Origin: Gammaproteobacteria bacterium
GTDB taxonomy: Bacteria > Pseudomonadota > Gammaproteobacteria > Steroidobacterales > Woeseiaceae
Length of the DNA stretch: 6,875 bases
Assembly (NCBI GenBank): GCA_003645495.1
Contig: QNFK01000096.1
Location: 1-6,875, forward strand
Direction of reading: 5' to 3'
Shown here: positions 1 to 6,148 of the stretch, one piece after another
Layout of the letters: each line of letters begins with the position of its first letter
Numbering within the stretch: position 1 is the first letter of the stretch
Program-made: the position numbers and the translations under genes
The notes under the pieces: model-generated
Database searches by the model: none
Told to the model about the DNA's origin: nothing
What the model saw: the letters and a program-made list of their open reading frames with translations, nothing else

Positions 1-107
1 GATTGCCAGAAGGCAAACGGTTGTGACCGTTTGAGCAGAAGAATATCGGCGTTGTCGGTATACACGACAACAAGTATGGACTCTGGTCTGCGCGGGTCAG
101 CCTGCAT
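1..107 (-). CDS. nudB: NudB, dihydroneopterin triphosphate pyrophosphatase (Nudix), N-terminal part only
   Basis: Partial gene: 35 codons are visible and the rest lies beyond the left edge. The minus strand reads MQADPRRPESILVVVYTDN and then an ILLLKRSQPFAFWQ segment. This follows the start of E. coli NudB closely (RPVSILVVIY, then FWQSVTG), with the same short N-terminal lead before the Arg-Pro. The Nudix box itself is outside the window. In the family the enzyme removes pyrophosphate from dihydroneopterin triphosphate in folate synthesis, and it also hydrolyses dATP. Position directly after aspS is the E. coli order (aspS-nudB-yebC), which supports the call. The start chosen is the ATG at 105-107, preceded by GGTGA at 111-115. 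Both lie inside the terminal inverted repeat of the neighbouring element, so the start may have been supplied or altered by that insertion. The visible piece is intact. Identity rests on a short segment plus context. Confidence 0.87.
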   Translation of the reverse strand, partial: MQADPRRPESILVVVYTDNADILLLKRSQPFAFWQ

Positions 108-357
108 AATTCACCAGGGATCGTGGATCCTGGCTGAGGGCTCGGGCGGCTGAGGGCAGGCCTGGAGCGAGAACCATAGCGATAGCTATGGGTGGAGCGA
201 AGGCCAAGCTCAGGCGTTCGAGAACCAGCCAGGGCCGCGATAGCCAATCGGCGGTGTGAAATGACAACCAAAATTTTATTAAACAGTATCGGGAAAAATA
301 CCGAGCCATCAATCGAATTCGAATAGCCGATTGGCGCCCTGGTGAATTATGCAGGCT
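99..357. mobile_element. MITE-like or decayed transposon segment with 21-bp perfect terminal inverted repeats
   Basis: The segment fills the gap between aspS and nudB. Its left end (99-119, core GCATAATTCACCAGGG) is the exact reverse complement of its right end (337-357, core CCCTGGTGAATTATGC), 21 of 21 bases. A second nested inverted pair sits inside: 243-252 against 326-335, each followed or preceded by a CCAGGG/CCCTGG block. The interior has a GC-rich left half and an AT-rich stretch at about 255-320. No transposase is recognisable. A minus-strand open frame of 111 codons crosses the segment and the end of aspS, but it has no family resemblance that I know and I do not call it. I find no clean target-site duplication: the bases just outside are GGGTC on the left and AACGA on the right. 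A MITE or deletion remnant of an insertion sequence fits best; I cannot name the family. An inverted duplication of the nudB 5' end is the alternative. Confidence 0.62.
163..227. repeat. Hairpin and short direct repeats inside the aspS-nudB element
   Basis: A perfect 7-bp stem, CCATAGC (174-180) with GCTATGG (185-191), closes on a GATA loop. TGGAGCGA occurs at 163-170 and again at 193-200, on either side of the hairpin. CGAGAACCA occurs at 168-176 and 219-227. These are seen directly. They may be internal structure of the mobile segment; no function is shown. Confidence 0.5.
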
Positions 358-367
358 AACGACCTGA

Positions 368-2140
368 CTATTCCTTACGTGGTGGCCGCAACCGAATCCC
401 GGTTTCCTTGAGTTGTTCCTGGGACACTTCACCGGGCGCGTTGGTCAGCGGGCAACTGGCAGACTGAGTTTTCGGAAACGCAATGACATCACGAATACTG
501 TCAGCACCAGCCATCAGCATGACCATGCGATCCAGTCCGAATGCAATTCCACCATGCGGCGGACAGCCAAATTCCAGTGCACGTAACAGGAAGCCGAATT
601 TCTCTTCGGCCTCTTCGTCACTGATGCCAAGCAACTCGAACACTGCCGCCTGCATATTTTTGTTGTGTATGCGAATTGATCCGCCACCAATCTCGGACCC
701 GTTCAGCACCATGTCGTAGGCTCTGGACAATACGGTTCCAGGCCCCTTCCTGAGCGCGTCGGCGTCATCAGTTGCAGGCGCGGTAAATGGATGGTGCAAG
801 GCGGTCCAGCGCTTCGTAGTCTGGTCCTTCTCAAACATGGGAAAGTCGACAACCCAAAGTGGCTGCCAGTCAGCCGAAACAAGGCCGCGATCTTCGCCCA
901 GTTTTACACGTAATGCGCCGAGGGCATCATTAACAACACGGGCTTTATCAGCGCCGAAAAACACCAGGTCACCATCTGCGGCGCCAGTGCGCTGCATGAT
1001 GCCCAGGATCGTTTCATCCGGTAAAAATTTCAGAATCGGAGATTGCAGGCCCTCACGACCGGCGGCAACGTCGTTGACCTTGATATAGGCAAGTCCACGA
1101 GCGCCATACCGCGCTACATACGCGGTGTAATCGTCGATTTCCCTACGGCTCAGTCCGCTGCCACCAGGCAGGCACAATGCAGCAACCCTGCCCTCCGGAT
1201 CTGCAGCCGGCCCGGCGAAGACCTTGAACTCGACCGATTTCATCAGATCGGCGACTTCGATCAATTCAAGGGGAATGCGCAAATCCGGTTTATCTGAACC
1301 AAAACGATGCATCGCATCGGCATGACTCATACGCGGAAACGGTGCTGGTAGTTCGACGTCCATTACTTCCTTAAACAACGTCTGCACCAGATTTTCCATC
1401 GTGCCCATGACTTCTTCTTCATCCACAAAGCTCATCTCGATATCAAGCTGTGTGAATTCCGGTTGCCGGTCGGCACGCAGATCTTCGTCGCGGAAGCAAC
1501 GCACGATCTGGTAGTAACGATCCAGCCCGGACATCATCAACAGTTGTTTGAAGATTTGTGGTGACTGCGGCAGGGCAAAGAATTTTCCGGGGTGGGTACG
1601 ACTCGGCACGATGTAGTCGCGCGCGCCCTCTGGCGTGGCGCGTGTCAGCATCGGCGTTTCGACATCGATGAAGCCGCTCGAATCCAGGTAGTTTCTCATC
1701 GCGCGGGTTACAGCATGGCGCAGACGCAGGTTGCCAAGCATTTCCTCCCTGCGCAGATCCAGGTAACGATATTTGAGGCGCAGCTCCTCGTTTGCGTTCT
1801 CATCATGATGAAACGGCGGCGTTTCCGAGTCATTCAGGGTAATGAGTTCGTGCGCGAGAACCTCGACCTGGCCGGTTTTCATGTTGGGGTTGATCGTGCC
1901 CTCAGGCCGTGGTCTGACCAGACCCTTTACCGCCAGGACGTACTCACCGCGAATGCGTTCGGCTTCGGCAAAAATTTCTGCCCGATCCGGGTCGAAAACT
2001 ACCTGCAGCAGACCTTCCCGGTCGCGCAGATCGACAAATATGACACCGCCGTGATCGCGGCGGCGATGTACCCAGCCACAGACCGAAATCTCCTCTCCGA
2101 TCTGGCTTTCATCAACTTGTCCGCAATAATGAGTTCGCAT
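368..2140 (-). CDS. aspS: Aspartyl-tRNA synthetase, bacterial type, probably non-discriminating
   Basis: Class II aminoacyl-tRNA synthetase that joins aspartate to tRNA in the cytoplasm. It has 590 residues, the same length as the E. coli enzyme. The order is an N-terminal OB-fold anticodon domain (about 1-105), a catalytic core interrupted by the bacterial GAD insertion (about 285-415), then the rest of the core. Visible landmarks are RYLDLRR (125-131), the motif 2 run FRDEDLRADRQPEFTQ (216-231), SDKPDLR (282-288), GGGSIRIH (485-492) and motif 3 GLDRM (535-539). In the anticodon domain it has RRRDHGG (26-32, His30) and RPEGTINPNM (78-87, Gly81). It shares these with Pseudomonas AspRS, which charges both tRNA-Asp and tRNA-Asn; E. 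coli has Leu at the first position. The start ATG at 2138-2140 gives the canonical MRTHYCGQ beginning. The upstream ribosome binding site is weak (GGACC). It lies 109 bp after the DUF502 gene. Confidence 0.98.
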   Translation of the reverse strand: MRTHYCGQVDESQIGEEISVCGWVHRRRDHGGVIFVDLRDREGLLQVVFDPDRAEIFAEAERIRGEYVLAVKGLVRPRPEGTINPNMKTGQVEVLAHELITLNDSETPPFHHDENANEELRLKYRYLDLRREEMLGNLRLRHAVTRAMRNYLDSSGFIDVETPMLTRATPEGARDYIVPSRTHPGKFFALPQSPQIFKQLLMMSGLDRYYQIVRCFRDEDLRADRQPEFTQLDIEMSFVDEEEVMGTMENLVQTLFKEVMDVELPAPFPRMSHADAMHRFGSDKPDLRIPLELIEVADLMKSVEFKVFAGPAADPEGRVAALCLPGGSGLSRREIDDYTAYVARYGARGLAYIKVNDVAAGREGLQSPILKFLPDETILGIMQRTGAADGDLVFFGADKARVVNDALGALRVKLGEDRGLVSADWQPLWVVDFPMFEKDQTTKRWTALHHPFTAPATDDADALRKGPGTVLSRAYDMVLNGSEIGGGSIRIHNKNMQAAVFELLGISDEEAEEKFGFLLRALEFGCPPHGGIAFGLDRMVMLMAGADSIRDVIAFPKTQSASCPLTNAPGEVSQEQLKETGIRLRPPRKE

Positions 2141-2249
2141 GGCTTAGGTCCGGCTGGTGCCTGAAAATTGGAGGCGAGATGTTACGGCCTGTGCGGGTGC
2201 ACTGCAACAGCTCCGCGCCAGGTTCAGGGCTTGATTCGACGACCTGAGG
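2141..2249. other. DUF502-aspS intergenic gap, no convincing signal
   Basis: These 109 bp separate the DUF502 stop codon from the aspS start. I looked for a terminator, promoter, leader peptide and T-box-like structure and found nothing that stands out. A loose -35/-10 pair (TTGCAG, 17 bases, TAACAT on the minus strand) is too weak to call. The gap leaves room for an aspS promoter or processing site, but the sequence does not prove one. Confidence 0.5.
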
Positions 2250-2903
2250 TCATTTCCCGGGATCATCCGGCATTACGAGGGGCAATTCGGGATTCTTGTC
2301 ATTGCGCCAGGTTGGCACCACAACACCCAGCGAAATGATCATCTTCAGCGCTTCATCAACCTCCATATCCAGCTCAATAACATCCTTTCGCGGCACGATA
2401 ATAATGACGCCTGAAGTCGGATTAGGGGTCGTCGGCACGAAAACACAGATCACTTCTTCCCCTGTGCGCCCCTGTACTTCGCCCAGCTGGCTGGAGGTCT
2501 GGAAGGCGAGACTGTACAGGCCCTTGCGCGGGTACTGGATTAGCAGGACCTTCTTGAATGACTGGCTTGAATCAGAAAAAACAATTTCGGCAAAATTCTT
2601 TGCCGCCGAATACACGGAGCGTACAACGGGAATCCTCTCCAGCATCGACTCCCACAAACCGACCATGCTGCGACCAACAATGTTAGCGGCAAGCACACCG
2701 GTAACAAGCAAAATCAGTAACGTCAGGACAAGGCCAAGTCCTGGTATGGCAAAGCCAATAATTTCTTCTGGTTGATACTGCGCTGGTATGAGCAGCAGAG
2801 ACCGGTCCAGCATGCCGACCAGGATGCGCAGCAGGAAGACCGTCACGCCTATCGGCAACCACACCAGGATGCCGGCTACGATGTAACGTCGTAATCGTTT
2901 CAT
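2250..2903 (-). CDS. DUF502 family inner-membrane protein
   Basis: Conserved membrane protein of 217 residues whose biochemical role is not established. It starts with a basic MKRLRRY followed by a hydrophobic helix at about 8-30. A second helix spans about 50-75 and begins IIGFAIPGLG. The rest is soluble and carries the family's conserved RIPVVRSVY (90-98) and PTTPNPTSG (157-165) motifs. The tail is polar and proline-rich (ELPLVMPDDPGK). The predicted form is a two-pass inner-membrane protein with a sizeable globular C-terminal domain; which side that domain faces is not clear from sequence. The start ATG at 2901-2903 lies 22 bp after the fmdB stop with only a poor GAG-type ribosome binding site, so it may be translationally linked to fmdB. 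The fmdB-DUF502-aspS order recurs in many gammaproteobacteria, which suggests co-transcription rather than a known shared function. Confidence 0.93.
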   Translation of the reverse strand: MKRLRRYIVAGILVWLPIGVTVFLLRILVGMLDRSLLLIPAQYQPEEIIGFAIPGLGLVLTLLILLVTGVLAANIVGRSMVGLWESMLERIPVVRSVYSAAKNFAEIVFSDSSQSFKKVLLIQYPRKGLYSLAFQTSSQLGEVQGRTGEEVICVFVPTTPNPTSGVIIIVPRKDVIELDMEVDEALKMIISLGVVVPTWRNDKNPELPLVMPDDPGK

Positions 2904-2925
2904 TCAGATTCGCTCGTTGTGATGC

Positions 2926-3246
2926 TCATTTGCTGTCAGTCTTCCCGGCGGGTTTTGACGTGGCTTTCTTGTCCGTCTTGTTCGACCCTGACTTGTCCTT
3001 CTTGCTGTCTGTCGTGCTGCTCTTAGTGGGCTCAGCGTCGCTCTTGTGTACATTACGCTGATTGTCCTTCTTAAAGTCGGTTTCATACCAACCCTTACCC
3101 TTGAGCCGGAACCGGGGCGCTGATAACTGGCGCTGCAACTGCGGCTCGCCGCACTCCGGACAATCGACCAGCGGGTCATCGTTCATCTTTTGCAGTGCAT
3201 CCAGCCTGTGGCCGCATTTCTTGCACGCATACTCGTAAATCGGCAC
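2926..3246 (-). CDS. FmdB-family zinc-ribbon protein with a long lysine/serine-rich tail
   Basis: Small protein of 106 residues from a GTG start. The N-terminus is the family hallmark (VPIYEYACKKCG, with Val read as initiator Met). One zinc ribbon follows, with cysteines at 8, 11, 29 and 32 (CKKC and CPEC). Next come a short linker and GKGWYETDFK (50-59), which is conserved in this family. Residues from about 60 to 106 are low-complexity, rich in Lys, Ser, Thr and Asp, and probably disordered. The GTG at 3244-3246 is preferred over an in-frame ATG at 3283-3285. It restores the family N-terminus and has TTGGAGA seven bases upstream, whereas the ATG lies within a hairpin. Function is unknown; the family was named from a regulator of formamide and amide use, but that role should not be assumed here. 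It lies upstream of the DUF502 gene and downstream of clpB. Confidence 0.92.
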   Translation of the reverse strand: MPIYEYACKKCGHRLDALQKMNDDPLVDCPECGEPQLQRQLSAPRFRLKGKGWYETDFKKDNQRNVHKSDAEPTKSSTTDSKKDKSGSNKTDKKATSKPAGKTDSK

Positions 3247-3253
3247 GCATCGG

Positions 3254-3260
3254 TCTCCAA
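3254..3260 (-). promoter_or_regulatory. Ribosome binding site that fixes the fmdB GTG start
   Basis: The minus strand reads TTGGAGA, seven bases before the GTG at 3244-3246. It is the only good Shine-Dalgarno match near the two candidate starts. An ATG four bases upstream of the GTG (3248-3250) is out of frame with the zinc-ribbon protein. Confidence 0.75.
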
Positions 3261-3269
3261 ATGAAGAAT

Positions 3270-3299
3270 ATGCCGTAGTCGGCAATCCAACTACGGCAT
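3270..3299 (-). repeat. Inverted repeat with 10-bp stem, clpB-fmdB gap; possible weak terminator
   Basis: ATGCCGTAGT at 3270-3279 pairs perfectly with ACTACGGCAT at 3290-3299 across a 10-base loop. In the transcribed direction the stem is followed by ATTCTTCATTT, a broken U-rich run. It could therefore work as a weak intrinsic terminator for clpB or as a structure in front of fmdB. It is also compatible with a dispersed palindromic repeat. Confidence 0.5.
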
Positions 3300-3302
3300 T
3301 AA

Positions 3303-3330
3303 GCCCGGGCTATTCATGAATAGTCCGGGC
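3303..3330. repeat. 28-bp near-perfect palindrome, clpB-fmdB gap
   Basis: The left arm GCCCGGGCTATTCA (3303-3316) and the right arm TGAATAGTCCGGGC (3317-3330) are complementary at 13 of 14 positions, with no spacer. The inner 14 bp (3310-3323, CTATTCATGAATAG) are fully symmetric. It starts 19 bp after the clpB stop and lies 3 bp from the neighbouring hairpin. There is no U-run on either side, so it is not a standard terminator. An operator for a dimeric DNA-binding protein, an mRNA-end stabiliser or a REP-type repeat are all possible. Confidence 0.6.
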
Positions 3331-3349
3331 CAGGTCAATTATAAGTGTT

Positions 3350-5929
3350 TCAGGCGGCGTTCTGGAATTCCAGGTGGTCCTCGGAGACGCCAATCTCAAT
3401 GGTATCACCCGGATTGAAGCGACCCTGCAGAATCTCCTGTGCCAGCGGGTTCTCCACCTGCTGCTGGATCGCCCGTTTCAGCGGCCTTGCCCCGTAAACC
3501 GGGTCGAAGCCGGCATCTGCCAGTTTGTCTCTCGCCGCATCGGAGAGCACGATCGTCATATCGCGATCGGCCAGCCTTTCGTGCAGATAGCCAAGCTGTA
3601 TATCGACAATTGCGCGAATATGCTCGCGGCCCAGCGGATGGAACACGACAATATCGTCGACACGATTCATGAATTCCGGCCGGAAATGTTGTGCAACGAT
3701 TTCCATGACCGAAGCCTTCATGACGTCATAATTTTCCTCACCAGCGAGCTCCTGGATTCTCTGTGAGCCGAGATTAGAGGTCATCACGATCACCGTATTA
3801 CGGAAATCGACTGTTCGTCCCTGACCGTCGGTCAGCCGACCATCATCCAGCACCTGCAACAATACGTTGAAGACGTCCGGATGGGCTTTCTCGACTTCGT
3901 CGAGCAGGATGACGGAATACGGGCGACGCCGTACTGCTTCAGTCAGATAGCCGCCTTCGTCATAGCCTACATATCCAGGCGGCGCACCGATCAGGCGCGC
4001 TACGGAATGTTTCTCCATGAATTCGGACATATCAAGACGCACCATTGCGTCGTCCGTATCGAACATGAAATTGGCAAGTGCTTTGGTCAGTTCGGTCTTG
4101 CCAACACCGGTCGGCCCAAGAAACAGAAACGAGCCGATTGGGCGATTCGGATCCGACAAGCCGGCGCGCGAACGGCGAATAGCATTTGCCACCGCAGTAA
4201 CTGCTTCACTCTGGCCAACGACGCGCTCCTGAATATGCGCTTCCATCTGTAACAACTTGTCTTTCTCGCCTTCGAGCATTTTCGAAACCGGGATACCGGT
4301 CCATTTCGAAACGATCTCGGCGACCTCCTCGTCGGTAACATTGTTGCGCAGGAGCGTTGTTTCCTGCGTTTCTGCACGCATGGCTTCCTCAAGCTGCTTC
4401 TCCAGCTCAGGGATCTGACCGTACTGCAGCTCTGACATGCGCGCGAGGTCATTGGCGCGGTGGGCCGTTTCGAGCTCGAGACGCGCGCGCTCCAGTTCCT
4501 CTTTGATGTGCGCAGCGCCCTGCATCGCGGCCTTCTCAGCCTTCCAGATTTCCTCGAGATCGGCGAATTCTTTTTCAAGCTCGCCGAGTTGCGCTTCAAT
4601 GTCATCGAGTCTCTTTCGCGAGGCATCATCTGATTCTTTTTTCAGCGCTTCCCGTTCGATTTTCAACTGGATGATGCGACGCTCGAGTTTGTCCATTTCT
4701 TCGGGCTTCGAATCAATCTCGATACGGATGCGCGATGCTGCCTCGTCGATCAGGTCGATCGCTTTGTCCGGTAGTTGTCGATCGCTGATGTAGCGATGTG
4801 ACAATGTTGCTGCCGCCACGATTGCCGGGTCTGTAATTTCGACACCATGATGCACCTCGTAGCGCTCTTTCAGCCCACGTAATATTGCGATGGTGTCCTC
4901 AACCGTCGGTTCGCCAATGACGACTTTCTGGAAACGGCGCTCCAGTGCTGCATCTTTTTCCAGGTATTTGCGATATTCGTCGGTGGTAGTTGCGCCGACA
5001 CAGTGCAATTCGCCGCGAGCCAGCGCGGGCTTGAGCATATTGCCTGCATCCATGGAGCCTTCTGCCTTGCCGGCACCGACCATGGTGTGCAGCTCATCAA
5101 TGAACAGGATGATCTGGCCTTCCTGCTTCGCGAGGTCACTAAGAACAGCTTTGAGGCGCTCTTCGAATTCGCCGCGAAACTTGGCGCCGGCGATCAATGC
5201 GCCCATGTCGAGCGAAAGAATACGCTTGTTGCGCAAACCTTCGGGAATCTCATTGTTTACAATTCGTTGCGCAAGTCCTTCAACAATTGCGGTCTTGCCA
5301 ACGCCCGGCTCTCCGATGAGCACCGGATTATTCTTGGTTCGTCTTTGCAGAATCTGGATGGTGCGACGAATCTCATCATCGCGACCAATGATTGGGTCGA
5401 GCTTGCCCTGCTCTGCCAGTTCGGTCAGGTCAACCGTATATTTCTCCAATGCCTGGCGCGCATCTTCGGCATTCGGGTCATTAACCTCCTGGCCACCGCG
5501 CAGGTCGTCAATCGATTTCTCAACTGCGCCGCGAATGGCACCCGCCTTATTAAGGATTGCTGCCAGCGGGGACTTGTCGTCCAGTGCCGCGAGTACGAAT
5601 AGTTCGCTGGAGATGTACTGGTCGTTGCGTTTTTGCGCCAGCTTGTCGGTGATGTTGAGAAGTTTGGACACATCGTTGCCGATATGTATCTCGCCACCAG
5701 TACCCTCGACTTTCGGCAGGCGATCCAGTGCCTCACCCAGCTGGGAACGCAACAGGTTGACGTTAGCGCCCGATTTCGTGAGCAGGCCACGTACCATGCC
5801 GCCTTCCTGGTCGAGCAGCGCCACCATGACGTGTGCCGGCTCAATAAACTGGTTATCCAGCCCCACAGCCAGTGACTGCGCCTCGGCCAGCGCCATTTGA
5901 AATTTGCTTGTCAGTTTGTCCATTCGCAT
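3350..5929 (-). CDS. clpB: ClpB, Hsp100 protein disaggregase
   Basis: Hexameric AAA+ chaperone that, with DnaK, extracts and refolds proteins from aggregates in the cytoplasm. It has 859 residues (E. coli 857) and is complete. The order is an N-domain (1-145), the first ATPase (about 160-400), the coiled-coil middle domain (about 405-525) and the second ATPase (about 545-859). Visible residues are Walker A GEPGVGKT (206-213) and GPTGVGKT (605-612), Walker B acids Asp278/Glu279 and Asp677/Glu678, arginine fingers 331/332 and 756, and sensor-2 Arg815 in GAR. Pore loop 1 is GAKFRGE with Phe251 where E. coli has Tyr; pore loop 2 keeps Tyr653. There is no IGF/L ClpP-binding loop, as expected for ClpB. 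The start ATG (5927-5929) gives MRMDKL, like E. coli MRLDRL, with AGGA seven bases upstream. The E. coli internal GTG start at Val149 is a GTT here. A large palindrome sits just upstream. Confidence 0.99.
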   Translation of the reverse strand: MRMDKLTSKFQMALAEAQSLAVGLDNQFIEPAHVMVALLDQEGGMVRGLLTKSGANVNLLRSQLGEALDRLPKVEGTGGEIHIGNDVSKLLNITDKLAQKRNDQYISSELFVLAALDDKSPLAAILNKAGAIRGAVEKSIDDLRGGQEVNDPNAEDARQALEKYTVDLTELAEQGKLDPIIGRDDEIRRTIQILQRRTKNNPVLIGEPGVGKTAIVEGLAQRIVNNEIPEGLRNKRILSLDMGALIAGAKFRGEFEERLKAVLSDLAKQEGQIILFIDELHTMVGAGKAEGSMDAGNMLKPALARGELHCVGATTTDEYRKYLEKDAALERRFQKVVIGEPTVEDTIAILRGLKERYEVHHGVEITDPAIVAAATLSHRYISDRQLPDKAIDLIDEAASRIRIEIDSKPEEMDKLERRIIQLKIEREALKKESDDASRKRLDDIEAQLGELEKEFADLEEIWKAEKAAMQGAAHIKEELERARLELETAHRANDLARMSELQYGQIPELEKQLEEAMRAETQETTLLRNNVTDEEVAEIVSKWTGIPVSKMLEGEKDKLLQMEAHIQERVVGQSEAVTAVANAIRRSRAGLSDPNRPIGSFLFLGPTGVGKTELTKALANFMFDTDDAMVRLDMSEFMEKHSVARLIGAPPGYVGYDEGGYLTEAVRRRPYSVILLDEVEKAHPDVFNVLLQVLDDGRLTDGQGRTVDFRNTVIVMTSNLGSQRIQELAGEENYDVMKASVMEIVAQHFRPEFMNRVDDIVVFHPLGREHIRAIVDIQLGYLHERLADRDMTIVLSDAARDKLADAGFDPVYGARPLKRAIQQQVENPLAQEILQGRFNPGDTIEIGVSEDHLEFQNAA

Positions 5930-5936
5930 TGTTTAG

Positions 5937-5940
5937 TCCT
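5937..5940 (-). promoter_or_regulatory. clpB ribosome binding site
   Basis: The minus strand reads AGGA, then CTAAACA, then ATG, a seven-base spacer. It supports the ATG at 5927-5929 over the second in-frame ATG two codons later. It lies outside the foot of the upstream palindrome. Confidence 0.65.
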
Positions 5941-5954
5941 GCCGCAGCATTTGG

Positions 5955-6114
5955 CCGGACAATTCACCCGTTTGCCGCGCTCTCGCTGATCCTTTGATCG
6001 CCTGAAGGATTTTCTGCTTTCGGCAATAGACACCGTTATTCCACTCAAGCAGAAAATCCTTCAGTCAATCAAAGTCTTGCCCGATCTTTCGCGCCAAACG
6101 GGTAAATTATCCGG
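5955..6114 (-). repeat. 160-bp near-palindrome between pgeF and clpB (long hairpin in the mRNA sense)
   Basis: There are two nested inverted repeats. The outer arms 5955-5979 and 6090-6114 match at 22 of 25 positions. The inner arms 5992-6019 and 6047-6074 match at 26 of 28, including an unbroken 18-bp stem (6002-6019 with 6047-6064). They are separated by unpaired stretches of 12 and 15 bases. The 27-base apical region may pair further (GG and AATA at 6022-6028 with TATTCC at 6037-6042, one bulge). Of five mismatches, three are C opposite A on the plus strand, which become G-U pairs in minus-strand RNA. The clpB-sense transcript would therefore pair at 51 of 53 positions. No U-run follows either arm, so an ordinary terminator is unlikely. 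It begins 34 bp after the pgeF stop and ends 25 bp before the clpB start. A structured clpB leader or a MITE are the main readings. Confidence 0.72.
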
Positions 6115-6148
6115 ACTTAATCTGAGCTATAGATTGAGCCAAATCAGC

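Noticed and set aside
3..71. Three consecutive small hairpins (3-16, 14-33, 51-71) that could look like a terminator or repeat array downstream of aspS
   Set aside because: They lie wholly within the coding sequence of nudB, which reads through with a clear family match; no U-run follows.
349..411. Plus-strand ATG supplied by the right terminal repeat, starting a peptide of about 20 residues
   Set aside because: Short, antisense to the aspS 3' end and without recognisable features.
97..432. 111-codon minus-strand open frame across the end of aspS and the aspS-nudB element
   Set aside because: It overlaps aspS in another frame, crosses the repeat segment and shows no family resemblance; best explained as chance in GC-rich repeat sequence.
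2165..2215. Sigma-70 promoter for aspS (TTGCAG, 17 bases, TAACAT, minus strand)
   Set aside because: The -35 matches at only 3 of 6 positions and such pairs are common by chance.
2904..3179. 91-codon minus-strand frame overlapping fmdB, very rich in Arg and Ser
   Set aside because: Shadow of fmdB in another frame; the zinc-ribbon frame has the family motifs.
3247..3285. ATG start 13 codons upstream for the FmdB-type gene
   Set aside because: It adds residues absent from the family, lies in a hairpin and has no ribosome binding site; the GTG at 3246 has a good one.
4890..5900. 336-codon plus-strand frame antisense to clpB, and other long antisense frames within aspS and clpB
   Set aside because: Ser/Arg-rich composition typical of the reverse of a conserved GC-moderate gene; no start signals or known domains.
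106..5968. Shared AATTCACC in the aspS-nudB terminal repeat (108-115) and the pgeF-clpB palindrome (5961-5968) as evidence of one repeat family
   Set aside because: Eight to nine bases only, with no similarity beyond; not enough to link the two elements.
6020..6049. Sigma-32 promoter for clpB (CTTGAG on the minus strand of 6044-6049)
   Set aside because: No acceptable CCCCAT-like -10 at the right distance (only about 3 of 6 positions match).
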